From Neonectria sp. B-13 (taxonomy: Eukaryota > Ascomycota > Sordariomycetes > Hypocreales > Nectriaceae), in NCBI GenBank assembly GCA_002682825.1, contig NOKP01000016.1, positions 86,952-150,951 on the forward strand: DNA of 64,000 bases. The letters run 5' to 3'. A program made the translations under genes and the position numbers. A model generated the notes under the pieces. That model did not search any database, was not told where the DNA came from, and saw nothing but the letters and a program-made list of their open reading frames with translations. This document shows positions 8,613 to 21,521 of the stretch, piece by piece. Position 1 is the first letter of the stretch; the number at the start of each line of letters is the position of its first letter.

Positions 8613-10060
8613 ATGGCCTCCCACGCCCCCAAGACCATCGCCATCATCGGCTCCGCGATCGCCGGGCCGACCCTCGCCCTCCAGATCCTCTCGCACCCCG
8701 TCCTCCGGTCCGCCTTCCGCCCCGTGCTCTTCGACCAGGCCGCCGCCCCGGGGCTGGAGGGCCACAACGAGCGCAACCGCGCCGGGGCCTCGGTCGGCGT
8801 CTTCGCCAACGGACTCTACCCGCTGTACCGCCTTGGCCTCGAGGACGTCGTCCGCAAGCGCGGCTACGAGTGCGGCAAGATCAGCACCTGGAGCTGCGAC
8901 TATGCCGGCGGCCACGAGAGGCTCAACTCGCAGGCCCATGCCATGTGGAGTCACGACATCCAGACCGGCGTCATGTACTTTGAACGTCGCACCCTGCAGT
9001 CTCTCCTCGTCGAGAAGGTCAAGGCCCTGGGCGGCCAGGTCTTCTGGGCCAAGAAGACGGCGGGCTTCCAAGCCCTCACCAACGGCCAGACCAGGGTCTC
9101 GTTTGCCGACGGGGAGGACATGGCGGTTGACCTGCTCGTCGGCGCAGACGGCGGATTCTCAGCTGTCCGCAGATTCGTCCTAGACCAGCGAAACAGCGCC
9201 ACTGCCGCGGACCGGTGGTTGCCCGAGTTCATGGGCTTGACGGGCTTCTACGGCGTTTCGGGCGCCGGCATAAGTGCGGAGGCCGCGCCGGCTCCGTTTA
9301 GCGACTCGCACTGCATCTGGCTGGGCCGAGGCTTCCTGGCTTCCGGACCCTGTCCCGACGGCAAGACGCGGTGGGATCTGGTTCTCCCAGAGCAAGAGCC
9401 GCCATCGTCGAGCTCCCCTCTCAAGTCGATCCCCGAGTCGCCCACGGGTGCTGAGCGCTGGCAGTCCGCCATCATCCCGAGCCAGTACCCGTACAACTCA
9501 ACCGTGGAGATCCTGCGCAAGCACAAGGACGTCTTCCACCCCTACAGCGGCACGCTGGGGACGCTTTTCGGCGCAGCAGATCGCATCATCCGCACGCCGC
9601 TGCGCCAGCGTGTGTGGAAGCAGGACGAGATCCAGTGTGGCAGCACCGTGCTGATCGGCGACGCCGCCAGGCTCATGCTGCCGACCAGCGGCCAGGGCAC
9701 CGGGTTCGCCATCGAGGACGCAACGGTGCTTGCCCGGGAGCTGCTCCGGCACGCGACGTCTCCTAAAAGCAGCAGCCTCCGGAGCGCGTTGGAGGCGTAC
9801 GCGCGGGCCCGAGAGCCCCGGTCGAAGAAGATGGCTAGCATGGCGAGGTTCGCAGCATCTATGAGCACGAACACGGGGTTGTTTTGGCGGGGCCTCCGGT
9901 ACTACGGCTCAAAGCTGCAGCCGGACCGTCTGGAAACAAAGTAAGTGGCTCGAGCCATCATGTTGATTATGCGTGATGCTGACTTCAGCCCAGGAAACCA
10001 AATAAGAAGGACCCTTGGCCGTTCAACGAACGCCTGGATGTCGACAACTCGACAAAGTAG
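8613..10060 (+). CDS. FAD-dependent monooxygenase (class A flavoprotein hydroxylase)
   Basis: A probable NAD(P)H-dependent aromatic or polyketide hydroxylase of the PHBH-like fold. Exon 1 is 8613-9940 and exon 2 is 9994-10060, giving 464 residues. The FAD-binding start is IIGSAIAG (11-18), where the middle glycine of GxGxxG is alanine. The DG motif is VGADGGFSAVRR (176-187), and the GD motif is VLIGDAARLMLPTSGQGTG (346-364). The 53 bp intron has donor GTAAGT, branch CTGAC and acceptor CAG; the spliced tail reads KDPWPFNERLDVDN, which resembles the ends of related enzymes. If the intron is retained a TAA follows at once and the protein is 443 residues. The first ATG in frame is 8613. It is a lone gene with no cluster partners, so the substrate cannot be inferred. 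Confidence 0.85.
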
Positions 10061-10486
10061 GTTGTAACTTGGCTCGAATACTAGGGACGTCCATCTTGAC
10101 TTAGAAATACGGCGACATATCGGAGTCACGGCGTTTTCAACCGCAAACATATCGTATCTACAATAGTAGTCATACTTCCCATCACCTTTCGTTCCCTCTT
10201 ACAAGTGACAGAACCCGTCTACTCCCGTGCCCTTAGACTCTAGATGATCACTATAAATTTCTCAGGCATCAGTAAGGCATCGTTTCACGAATTTTACTTA
10301 CACCAAGGCCATGGCGTCAAGACCTCCGCTCAAGTCACAAAACTTGTTTGAAATGAAATTATCATGATTAAAATATGTAGCTCTTTTCCATGACATGTCA
10401 TGGAAATCAGTCATTCATTGCATCCCATGTTTCCTGTCCATGCCCCATTTTGTTACTTTTACTAGCTTTCAACTCACATGAGCGTT
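10061..10486. other. Convergent spacer, monooxygenase / phosphomannose isomerase
   Basis: 426 bp between two converging genes, AT-rich, presumably holding both polyadenylation regions. No gene seen. Confidence 0.4.
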
Positions 10487-11904
10487 TTACAGCTTCTCCT
10501 TCTCCGCCGACTCGTCAATCTCGCAAAAGGCTTTGAACGTGATAAACTCGTCGTCTTTGTCGCCCTCGGACTCCAAGACGCATTCGGCTGTGGCCCCGAC
10601 AAAGTAGACGTAGCCCTCCTTGATCTCTGCACTGGTGGGGCCAACGGAAATGCGGCCCTTACCAGAAGTGCAGATGATGATGCTAGGTCCGTCGAGGGAT
10701 TCGAAGGTGGCCTTGGCGCCATCGCCGCGTAGCAGCGTGCGTACGACGGCGAACTCGTCGATAGGGGGGTTGTAGAGGATAACGGCAGAGCCGGAGCTGT
10801 AGGCATTGCGGTTGAGGGTGGCGTAGGGATACTCGGCGGGTGCCATTTTCTGTTCTTCGATGGGGGCATAGTTGTAGGTGAGCATGTCAACAAGGGTAGT
10901 GACGTCCTTGAATTTTGGCGTCAGGCCAGCCCGGACGACGTTGTCGGAGGAGGCCATGCATTCCATGATGTCACCTGAGAGGTAGGCATGGATGTCGTCG
11001 GCTACGAGGAACATGGCCTCACCGGGCTCGAGGGTGACGTAGTTGAGGAAGAAGAGGACGAAGAGGCCAATGTCATTGCCAAATTCGCTGTGGAGCTTGG
11101 TGACGAGCCCAGACAAAACCTCGCCAGATGTCGAGGCCACGCCGCCAGCAGCGAAGTCGGCACCCTCAGCAGTCGCTAGTTGCACGAGGTTGGCCGTCTC
11201 CTCGGCGATGGACTCTGGAGACGAGGACATGAGGGCAGCAAAAGCCTTCTTCAACGCCGCCTTCTTGACGTCAGTAACTCCCTCGGCAGCCTCCTCAGCC
11301 GCCTCAGCGAACTCCTTGGCAACATCGTCACCCACAAGACTTCTCAAGGGTGGCAACTTGTCCAGGAAATAGGCAATCTCAGCAGGAGGCCGGAAGCCAC
11401 ACAACCCCTGGAAGGGAGTGATGGCAATGGCCATCTCGGGCTTGTGGTTGTCATCGGGGTAGTCCTTGGGGTCGCTGGCGTGGAGCTTCTCGGCGAGGGC
11501 CTTGTCGGGATGCGCCTGGATGGAGAGGGCATTGTTGATGGAGAGGACCTTGAAAAGAAAGGGTAGCTTGTTATCGTAGCGGGCGGCAACGGAGGAAGAG
11601 AGGAGGGCTTGGTTTTCGGAGAAGAGGTCGACAAGGGAGCGACCAGTAGCAACGTCGCGGGAAGGGTTCGAGGGATGAGTGCCCATCCAGAGCTGTACAG
11701 TCTATCAGTCAGCAAATGAGGCCATCAACGATAGCTGTGACCAGGAGAGGGAGAGCTTGCCTCGGCGTAGGGTTTCTCGGGCTCGATGGTCAGGTCGTCG
11801 GAGGGCGTGGCAGCAGCGAAGCGGGCGGCGGCGGAGTCGAGACCCTTCTTGCCCCAGGCGTACGAGTTAACGCCGCAGTGGAGGCGTAGCAACGGGACCT
11901 GCAT
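10487..11904 (-). CDS. PMI40: Mannose-6-phosphate isomerase, type I
   Basis: This cytosolic zinc enzyme interconverts fructose-6-phosphate and mannose-6-phosphate, feeding GDP-mannose for cell-wall mannan and glycosylation. There are two exons, 11761-11904 and 10487-11692, giving 449 residues, close to other fungal type I enzymes. Exon 1 gives [20 protein letters not shown]. Expected zinc ligands are visible: Gln107 and His109 in SIQAHPDK, Glu134 in HKPEMAIA, and His283 in [11 protein letters not shown]. Arg303 in [10 protein letters not shown] is the family's catalytic arginine. The C-terminal part is a second cupin barrel. The 68 bp intron begins GCAAGC and ends CAG, a GC-AG intron. Splicing there restores [11 protein letters not shown], the conserved family sequence, so the unusual donor is well supported. 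The symbol follows the yeast ortholog. Confidence 0.95.
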
Positions 11905-14273
11905 CTTGGTCGTATATGCGAGCGTGTGTGGTTTGGATAACGTTGTGCGGTTGTTGCGACTTGAGGCGGGGGGTGGAATGAGAAATGCGACTTGCAACAG
12001 GGCGCTGTTGAAGCTTTCGATGTGGACGTGTGTAACTCTAGTACGCTCGATCTAGAGGCTGCAGAAGGGGAGGGAAATCACGCCCGCTGGCAAGAACGAA
12101 CGAGAAGGAACAAGAATAGGAAGGCAACCGAGGTGAGGCCGCGGCACAACGCAAAGCGGAGTTGATGGTGGGAGAGAAAGAAATCCTTCTGAGGTTGCGA
12201 CACGAGACGGCGAGGTGAAATGGAGGCGATGACGGAGTGCGCGGGTGGAGAGAGGGTTTCAAAGGAGGAAAGCGGCACTGGCAGCAGATCAACTAGGCGG
12301 CAACAGGGATCTCAGTGGCATGAACAGCGGGCTAGGCTAGGGGCTTGCCACTGTTTTATAGGTGCATGACCTGCTGGAGTCCACTGAAGATGCGGGAATA
12401 CAAAACACCGCTCGTCTGTGGTGGGGCTCGGCCCGTCCATCCACCATGATGAGGGGATGGGATGATGGAGGAGCTGCCGTACATCGTAGCTCCGCCCAGT
12501 CCGTTGAAGCTCTTGCCTACAGTGGCTACAGTGGCTACAGTGGTGAACAGCGCTAGACTCGTACCTGGGCTGGGCTTGCAGGGGAGGTGCACACTGCCCC
12601 GCCGTACCCCGCTGTGGACCGTTCGCAGCTGGGCCCGCCTAGCCTGCTTAGGCCGGCGCCTCGGTGAGGGTGAGGTGTCCTCCGCCGCGTTCCGGTTTTG
12701 GATCATTTTGGATGCCATGTGACGGCAAAGCAAGGACTACAGTAATTAAGTACTGATGATTTCGATAGATTGGACCTAACTCTTTTCCTGTGTCTTGAGA
12801 ACAGATCGTTCAGTTGTTGTCCACGTGGACATGTACTTGAGTGACTTGAAATTGTTCGCAAATTGGGGACTTACACAGTAGATCTACATCATGGAAACCT
12901 CACCTCACCTCATCATCGTCTCATCCGCCCACGAACCCGTGCCATCTTTCAGGGGCTTCATCTTCACTCCATAGTACCCCCTGTGAGCCAGCCAGTACCC
13001 CCGTATAAGTTACATCCTCTTTTTTTCTTCTCGCTGCTCGTACAAGCATACACATCACCATGTTGTCCCTCCATAGCGTCAAAAAGCATCAATCCGCTTC
13101 CTTACACACGCACCGCGTTGGCGTCGGAGCATTCAGCTACCCGTCTTTTCCCACGCTGCCAGACTCGATATCCCCGGCTGCTTCCCCGTGCTGTGCCATG
13201 CCGAAATAGTTGTGGCGCTCCGTGGCGTCTGAACTGGATCTTGATGGTGGGTCGAGCTTCACTTCCTTTGATAGTGTGATAGATAGTATGAGAGCTACCA
13301 TTACCACCACAACTGTCTCCGGCAAGGACGAGAGTCAAAGAACAGGTCACCCAGGTATCAAGGACCTTATTAACACCGGTCACGAAGCAATTACGAAGCA
13401 TCATTTGAGATACAACCAAGTCTCTTTTTCCGGGCTAATACCCGTCCAGTTTTTTCTAATCAAAGATCAATCTACAGACCATCACCAAGGAAGAAGCCAC
13501 AATCCCAGTCCTCCGCATCATCCTCCCCCCTCCGGTTTACCTTTACCTCTCCTCCCCCATGTTAGCAATGGCGCCCTGAGAATCCCGCTTGGAGATCCTG
13601 TATTCCAAGGCCATATGCTGCCGAAACTGCCAACCGTGAGTCGGGGGAAGAGCGAGCAAAGCCCACCGGGGGTGAAATCCCTCCAAGCCGAACCAAAGAA
13701 ATAAATCGAAATCAAAACAGTAGAGTGTTGGTGGGGACTCTAGCAACCATCCTCCTCGAGTTCCATGTCAGCGAGCGCCGTGGCCTGCAATGTAACTCGG
13801 GGAGATAACCCGCCACCGTGACACACACAACGCTCCCCGCTCAACCACCTCTGCTGCCGTGCACACCCTGCTTGGCCAGAGCATGCCGAACTGTCAGCCA
13901 AAGAGCTGAGCCCCTCCCTCGGAACCGGGCGTCGACGACATGGCTGCAAGCCACGAGTTGATGGAGCGTCGCCAACGACCCAATGGGCACTCCCCCCTGC
14001 TTGGCGAGGTCGCCACGGTTCTCACAACAGAGCCCAATGATGTCGCTCCGAGGAAGGAGGATAAGAGGATGCTCCTCGTGTTCGAGAATGGTTGAGCCGA
14101 CCGGTATCCCGAAGAGAACGGAGTGCAGCCCCCGCCGTGAAAAGAAAGAAGGAAAGATAGCCAATGAAACAATTTTGGTCAAGTAGAACAAACAAGCAAT
14201 CTCGTCTCGCACCAGCTTTTCGACAGATCATCCCCTATCGAAGACCCCATCAACGCCCTGGTTGTTGGGACAG
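11905..14273. other. PMI upstream region and spacer to the Zn2Cys6 gene
   Basis: 2.37 kb. The first few hundred bases are the PMI leader and promoter; the last several hundred are probably the 3' region of the transcription-factor gene. Open frames of 100-165 codons at 13102-13419 (minus), 13210-13704 (plus) and 13841-14212 (minus) overlap each other and look non-coding. No gene is supported. Confidence 0.4.
12517..12543. repeat. Three perfect 9 bp tandem copies
   Basis: CTACAGTGG is repeated three times without change (12517-12525, 12526-12534, 12535-12543), in the PMI upstream spacer. Confidence 0.75.
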
Positions 14274-15778
14274 TTAGACTCGGAGCCCAGCAACCTTGGA
14301 GTCGCTGTCTCCCACATCGGCACCAGCATCGGATACGCCTCCGACGTCGCCTGGCATCATGTACGATGCATGCTCGCCGTGGTTCTGAGCAACAAACGAT
14401 GTCCCGTGGTGGGCGTGGCCGCCATCGGTCGCGGCGCGGCTGTCCATGTGGGTGGACATGATAGGGGCAACAGGCGACCCCGTGACCGAGGTGGTCGTGT
14501 CGGTGTACCGGTAGGTCATGTCGGGTCCGGAGCCCGACGGGCGCATCGAGTCGGCAGCGGAGGTGCTGGGCGAGTACATGGCAGCGTCCGAGGGGCTGGT
14601 AGGGGCATAGAGGCCGCTGGACCGGGCGAGCTGGGTGGTAAGCGCCGTGGGAAGGCTCGACGAGGCCTCATAGTCGGGGTAGCCGGAGGAGGATGCATCG
14701 GAACTGGGGGTCATGGGGCAAGAACCCGAGGACGAGGACTGCGACGACCTTCCGTGAGCCGGGGAGCAAGACTCGTTCCGGAAGGGAATTCCTCCAGCGG
14801 CAGCCAAGGCAGCACGTCCCGCGGGGGCAGAGATGCGGGAGATGGGGATAACCCGGTCATGGACATCGGCAGAAGAGGCGGCAGAGGCGGCGCCTTGGTT
14901 GTGAGAGGCAGCAGCGCGGCAGATGAGGTTGGCATAGGTGGTCATGCTCAGCTGCGAGCCTTCCGGAGTCCTCTGAGCCCGCCGACTCTGCAGAGCCTGA
15001 TCAGCCTCCTCAGCCTCCTCAGCCTGCCCAGCCTGCTGGACTGGGGGGTAGGTCGAAGGGTAGGCGCTGTAGTTGATGCCCTGCTGCTCAACCGGCATGC
15101 TGCTAGCCCAAGTCGCGGCCGCGTCGAAAGAGCGTCCATGGTAGCTAAAGGTACACGGGGTGGGGCGGTAGGCCAGGGCCTCGGTGAAGCGGTCGTGCGA
15201 GAGGCCCTCGAACGGCGACGTCAAAGCCTGAGGGGACGAGGCACTGATAGAGCCGCGAGAGTGGTACTGGCGGGAGGCCTCGATGCTGTAGCTGAAGTTA
15301 TCCTCCTGCCTCAGCTGCGTCTCCTGCGAGGCGACCTAGTCCAATAGTCAGTCAAGTGTAAGACGAACGGGGATCCCCTCATGTCACTTACTCGGAGGAA
15401 CATGCATGGCTCATAGCCAGCGTTTCTGCAGCTGTGGCAGGCCCGTCCGTTACCACGATCGCCACTGCATCGGATCTTTCTCTTGCGGCAGCGTCCACAC
15501 TGGTCTGGTGTTAGCTTGATCCATCTTCAAGTCGAGCCTCACCAGATCAAAGAACAAAGGGAAAGGGCATGGAAACGAGAATAGAAGAAGAAACATACCG
15601 CAACGGCAATCCTCTTGCGCTGGGGAGAAGTGCCACTCGGTTCACCCTGGGGCGAGGCTCGAGGGTCCGGGAAGAGGGGATGTGCGACCTGCCGTTTCTC
15701 TGAGTACGACGGATAGGCTTGGGCTCGCTCGCCGTTGTGCCGGCCCTCACAGGACGGGTAGTAAGCGGTAGTTACCAT
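14274..15778 (-). CDS. Zn(II)2Cys6 transcription factor
   Basis: A fungal-specific nuclear regulator with an N-terminal binuclear zinc cluster. Exons on the minus strand are 15599-15778, 15392-15499 and 14274-15335 (introns 99 and 56 bp, all phase 0), giving 449 residues. The cluster occupies all of exon 2: Cys61, 64, 71, 81, 84 and 92, fitting C-x2-C-x6-C-x9-C-x2-C-x7-C, with basic RKRKIR inside. The preceding SPQRKRIAVA is the usual lead-in. The remainder is low-complexity, rich in Ser, Ala, Thr and Pro; I do not see the Fungal_trans middle-homology domain, so it belongs to the short class of these factors. The ATG at 15778 is the first in frame. Target genes are unknown, and no biosynthetic neighbours suggest any. 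Confidence 0.85.
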
Positions 15779-18700
15779 TGTTAACTCGTCCACTTGCGTG
15801 GCGGAAGTCCGAGGATGTGGCTTGGATGTGTTGTCAAGGACAGCGGACGGGTAAGCTGTGGCCCGGTCAACCTCGTCACTGCGCCGGTTCGTGTTAGCAT
15901 TATCCGTTTGAGACGGCAAGAGAAGGGTAAATACAGTAGTTCTCAGGTGGAAGAGACTCGGGTTCGTCAACACTCAAATATCGGCACCTCTCGTGAAGGG
16001 TGATGGAAGTTCTGAAGTGAGATGTTGAGCTGAGCAGAAGGTAAAGACAACACAATGAATGTTGATGAGTTGAGGAAGGAAGAGCTCGAGAGGAAGAGAG
16101 AGGCCGTACGACTCACTTATAGTTGTCGCGAACATGCCAACCGCAAGGTCGGCCAAGGTCCATCTGGATCTGGATCTTGTTTGCCTCGTCCAGCACGAGC
16201 CCCCCCTTTCCCCAGTCCCCCCTTCAAACGACGACAACCTTGCTGGGGGACATCAACACAGTCTGATCCACCAAAGACAATCCTGAATCTGGTACGAAGG
16301 CACGCACGCTGGGGCTGCTTGCTCGTGAATTACACCCCAGCCCCTCGCACAAAGATGTCACTTGCCAGACTCCCTCCAACGCTCGAACCCTCTCAGAAAG
16401 GGGACCACCGCCGCTGACTGGCGGGTCTTCGCGTAACCATCAGGTAGCCAGGTCGAATAGGTACGCGACGACTGGGGTGATGCCATGCGACACCAGCCTG
16501 CCTAAGGCCATGTCCTTCCATGGATAAACAAGGAGCAAACGGGCAGGGATCGTGGTGGAGGGTAGATCTAGGCGCCGATCAGATTGCGGCTTTGCTCGTC
16601 GTCAAACCAGACGCGCAGGCCTGCTGGTCTCAGACCCCCTGAGTCCTAGACGAGGTTCTCGAGAGCGTTTGTTTGCAAAGGACTAGGACTTCCCACTGTG
16701 TTTTCAGAGACATCGGCCGCACGGTGAGCATCGAGGGACCATGTCGAAAGTCACTCCGCCATGCCTCTCGGCACATGGACGACAGGGACCGCTTCGGTGC
16801 CCAGCACAGCATACCGCGTGGGGTTCGAAGTCCTTGTTGTCTCGCTACTTGCAAGTGGTGCTTCGGCGATGGAGACAGGCGGCGATGCTCTGTTTGACCG
16901 GTTACCCCCTATGTTCTCTTGACACCGGTCCATGTCGTCTTCCACTTTGAACAGGAGGCGTTGTCGAGAAGGGAACAGTGAAGGGCCCCCCACTGTCTAG
17001 GAGACAAACAACGACGACTGTTCAGAGGCTTCACCCCACTTGTGCAAACCTGTAGGCTGTGAGACAATGACACGATAGATGGGGAGGCTTCGTACTCAGA
17101 TACATTGACGGTAATAAGATGTGCGAGCGCAGACTCTCTCTGGGTAACGCAACCGCAAGTCACTCGTCAAAATATGTTCGAACATGGACTTCTCAGTCCT
17201 TTCCGTGTAACGCCATGGCAACACAGCGGTGACGAGAAGGGATATCAAGTTGCCCCACTGACAACGTCTCAACAGTGTGAGTTCCCATCACCACAAGCTC
17301 AACACTGGTCGGCCGGACAAAGTTTGTCGTCTCGGTTTCAGCTATGACGTGCTATGCGCAGAAGCTGCATCAGACGCAGCAGTTATCCGTTCAACGGCGA
17401 TGGTCCTCATGCGTCGGCACCTGAATGCCATCAAGCTATCAACGGCTGACGAAGACAAAACAAGACCAAGCCAAAGCGAGAAAGACGACAATATCGCAAA
17501 GAGGCCCGTGATTCGACAGCAGCCTACACCATAATACCTATGTTCCGTTAAGCAAACATTGAAGAGGTGGGAAGATGGTCCATACAGCGTCAAAGGGATG
17601 CGGCCACGCTGCATGTTTGCTCACAGAGAGTGAGTGCTTCGGCCACGTCGCTCTGGCTTAATTGGGGCTCGACAGGCATGGACGCACAAACCGCCTAAGA
17701 TGGCTTAGGAAATAGAAGGAGAAACAGAGCTACCAGGGCCATCGTAGTCGCCATCGTCCCCCGTCGCACAAGCACAGTGGTGGTGGTGGGCGTCCGCGGG
17801 GTTGACGTCCGTGTTGGGTGTCAAAACCTGGGACTCGGATTCCACGTACCAGCCCACGCAAGGCTACGCGCAGCAGCAGTAGCAGGAAAAGGGCCGGGGC
17901 CAACTCAATTGACATGGCCAAACGGTCAATTTTGTGCGAGTGTAATGATAGCATGGCCAGACCGCTCCGTATGGGGAATCGAGACCGGGGAGACGGGGGG
18001 GGACGGCCATGCAGGCTCCCGTGAAAACCGTCCAGGCAATATTCCGTAGGCGCCTTGAGTTAGTTTGCTCTTGCACCCTGCAGCTGTATCTTGGAACCAT
18101 CGGGGGCCCGTTGCAAAACTCGATTTGGGACAACACCACAGGCCATTGGGGGCCAGATGCTCCGCTGCAAGAGATCGCCAGGCAACCCGGATGCTATCCG
18201 ATTTGCTTGTTTCTCGTATGGCGGGTTCCCTCGGCCAGCTTCTTGCAAGGATTATGTTCTGCAGGTCTTCTTGATTGGCAATGTCGGGTCTGGCCGTCTG
18301 AGTGCAAAAACGAAGTCTTGGCAAGTCAGTAAGGCTGGGAAGTGCATTCGCCTATTGACGCCGAACATATCCACCTTGTACATTCGTGGGGCTCTGGGGA
18401 GAGGTGACAACTCCAGGAGATGGCAAGCAAACCAGTTTCAGTGGGTTTTCTTTTTGCTTTTTGCCATGCTGCTCGAGCTCAAGTTCCTGTAGAGTCTGTT
18501 CGAGGAGACTTGTCTCGAGGTGTTCTCTCGAGGAAACATCTCCCTGTGAGTATTCGGAGATATGGTTCTCGGCTGGGGGCATGGCAACCACTTCGACACC
18601 GCTTGTCTCTGACTCAGACCCCAATACTCTGTAGCCTCGAGAGATACCAATACATAGCAAACAAACCGCCAGCCTCCTAGATCACCATTCTGCGCGCAGC

Positions 18701-21521
18701 GTTTCAACTCCAGCACCGTCCCGTCGCCACTTACTATGAGAAAGGGGGGTGTGGAACTCAACTCGCATTCGCCAGCACATTGAAAATCTCGTATTAACCG
18801 AGACGTTTTCTTTCTCCCACTGTCTCCCACTGTAGGGCAACAGCATATGGCGAAACCGACTTGTCCAGTCCGGGATAGTGTCGTTCTATCTCTCCCCCAC
18901 ACTCTCTCAACATGCCGACGGCAGAAAGGAAAGATCCGGCCCAGCCAAGATCTGACACGGACCCCAGGGCGGAAAATTTCTGCCCAGGCGACTTCCCGTG
19001 GGGATGATGCTGCCGACCGGCCTGTCATTAAAGGGTGTGACCGGCGAGGCTGCGGGTTGCTGCTGTGCACCGCTGTGTGATACAAGCGATTGGCTCGTCT
19101 TGCCCAGGGGCCTCATCTAGGCAAGACCATCAAGACGTCTTTGTGACGCCGCCGCGCCGTCACCAGGGCGTTTGGCTGACTTGCAGGATGTGGGCTGGGG
19201 ACCTCAATACTCAACCGCGAGGACAAACCCCGGGCCTGATAGCTACATGCGGGGATCGTTTCCGCCCTGGAGCCGATCTGCCGCTCGAATTGGTCGATGC
19301 GTCTGCCGAAGGCTGGATCGGAGATATCACAAGGCCTCGTGGACATGGCTTGGCAGTGATGCCGCTTCCCGATGGACGCAGTTTGCAGCCCGGGTCGACT
19401 GGCCCACCAGAGCCAGCCTTGACCGCCGGCGCCAGAAGATTCAGACGGCCAGGCCAAGGTCGCACATCTCGACAATCTCGCCTGGGGGGTTTGACGCCCG
19501 AGGTGGTTCCCCGGTGCTACGAAAGGCAGCGTTAATCTCAACTTTGGCCAGACCACCTCTGAGGTCCCACGCTGTTAGGTAGAGAACACAATGGCTACGG
19601 ATCCATTGGTCCGGGTACCACCCAGAAACATCAGGATGCAATTCTTCGTCGACGGTGACTATTGTCAGGCCCGGACGTGGGCCCTCGAAGCCCAGAGCTC
19701 GTGTTAAAAGACGTCGGGAGGAGCCATCCAATCGTCAACATCCATCAACGCCAAAGCCGAACCAAGTGGCGGGTCTGAAACGGTGTCTTGAAGTATTCCC
19801 GCAGGAGTCGAAGCCCGCTTTCAGCCGAACCCGGTGCACGGAATCATGTCTCCGCCGAATCCAGACATATGGTGGGTGGATGGATGGGCGATCCAGGGTT
19901 CCCTGCGATCGATGACACAAGGCGAGGAACGCGTCCATCAACCTTTCGGCGTGGTGGATCGTGGCGGTCTCACCCACGAGATTCCTGGAATGTGTTCGAC
20001 TAGTCCAGAGTCATGTCCGTTGCGGCGTTCAATATGCAGCAACCATAGCCGAGAGAGAAGGGAGGGGGGTTCCAGATAATTCAGCATATGCGGTAACTAG
20101 GCTTGTTCGACATTGGCCTCGACACGCGGTTTGGCCCTAGTTTACAGTGCCCGAAGTGAAGAAGAGACATGCTGTAGCGTATACCTTGAAATGCCTGGTC
20201 CTCCGTTGGCGAGTGTGGATCGGGCGGGTTGGGGCTGGGCTGTTGAGCACCCCCAAAACGCAGTGAGTTGTCATGTGTGACGACATCGTGAGCGCAACTA
20301 TATGCGTGGGGGGTGGCTGCGAGCAAGTGTCCTTCGGCGACCGATAGCAGAAAGAAGATTGGGCAGGGGACGAATCTTGTCTGAAATGAGTTGGGGTTAC
20401 GCAGGGCCGGGAGGAGAGATCTACCCTTCCCGGTCGACCCACGGTCGACACGTCCGAGCCAAACTCTTTTGGTCATTCAGAACAAACAACATCCGCCCGT
20501 ACAAGCCGTTTGGTATATCCTTGAGCTCTCATCTCCACCTCAACGCATCCCTCAGCCAGCCCTTTGCCCTCACCGCACAGTTGTTCTGCGAGGCAACGTT
20601 CTATACAGGCCGTCGTGTAGTACAGGCTCACACTGTCCATCCCAGGATCAGCAACTCAGGAGCTCGTGCGAAGGGGTGAAAAAGTTCCGGGTCTGCACAT
20701 CATGTCCCCAGCTCAGGGACTCTCGGCGTAAAGATAACGACGTTTGTCTCGTACTTCGGGTTGTTGCAACATCTAGAGTGGGGCAATGTCGAGAGCAACG
20801 ACACAGTGTCCGTTCTTGTTCAGACTTTAGGCCAAGGATCACAATCAGATCGAGCAGTGGACGGTTTGTGGTTGGGGTAGCCTGGGGGGTCCATCGATCG
20901 GTGGCCGGGCGAGAGCTCGTATCGGTGCCATTATTGTTGACTAGCCTATGCATGGAGCAAACAGGCTTGTCCCGCATGCATGGCGACTGCTTAGGAAGAA
21001 GGCGGAGGAAGGATATCGATAATCAACTTGAGGTCGGAGAGGGCTGCAAAGAAGGAGAGATGGCAAGGGCCTGGTAAGACGAGGAGGTGACGAGTGGCGG
21101 TGACGAGCACGTTGGCTGTGGGGGACTGTGAAGAATGGCAAATAAGGAGTTCCTAGTAAGTCGATGACAGTGCCAATGGAGGTCGGTGCAGGAATGATTG
21201 GGGCAATGAGAATCAGCTTCGAGAGAATCTCAGCAGCTGACAACGGTCCAAGGTTGACTTCCATTGTCTGGCAGTCTCCCAATCGCCCCTCGTGTAGTGG
21301 AAGCGCGGTGAGTTGGAATACTCTGCCCTTCCCCCTATGCTGGACCGTCTTTGGTCTTCGTCGAAATCCGCCACCCTCCCCATGCCCCCTGAACCTTTGC
21401 AGCCTCAATTCGAAATGCGAATAGAAATGGTAAAAACGACGCAATATGCTCGTCTGTCATTAAATCCGAGATACGCCGTTGCTGGCCCAGTTATTTCCTG
21501 TTTCTCTTTTTGTCATGCATT
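15779..21521. other. 5.7 kb spacer upstream of the Zn2Cys6 gene
   Basis: The largest gap in the window lies between the transcription-factor start and the 3' end of cyp6. It is not obviously AT-rich or repetitive. The longest open frames (18438-19085 minus, 215 codons; 20391-21077 plus, 228 codons) have atypical, Arg/Ser/Cys-rich composition and no recognisable motif, so I do not call them. A duplicated CTCCCACTGT lies near 18816-18835. The gap may be a long regulatory region, a long leader with introns, or contain non-coding RNA. Confidence 0.4.

Noticed and set aside
16815..16835. GGGGTTCGAAGTCC, resembling a tRNA B box
   Set aside because: Flanking bases do not form a T-stem or acceptor stem, so it is not a tRNA gene.
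18438..19085. 215-codon frame in the large spacer upstream of the Zn2Cys6 gene
   Set aside because: No motif, irregular composition, and overlapping frames on the other strand of similar quality.
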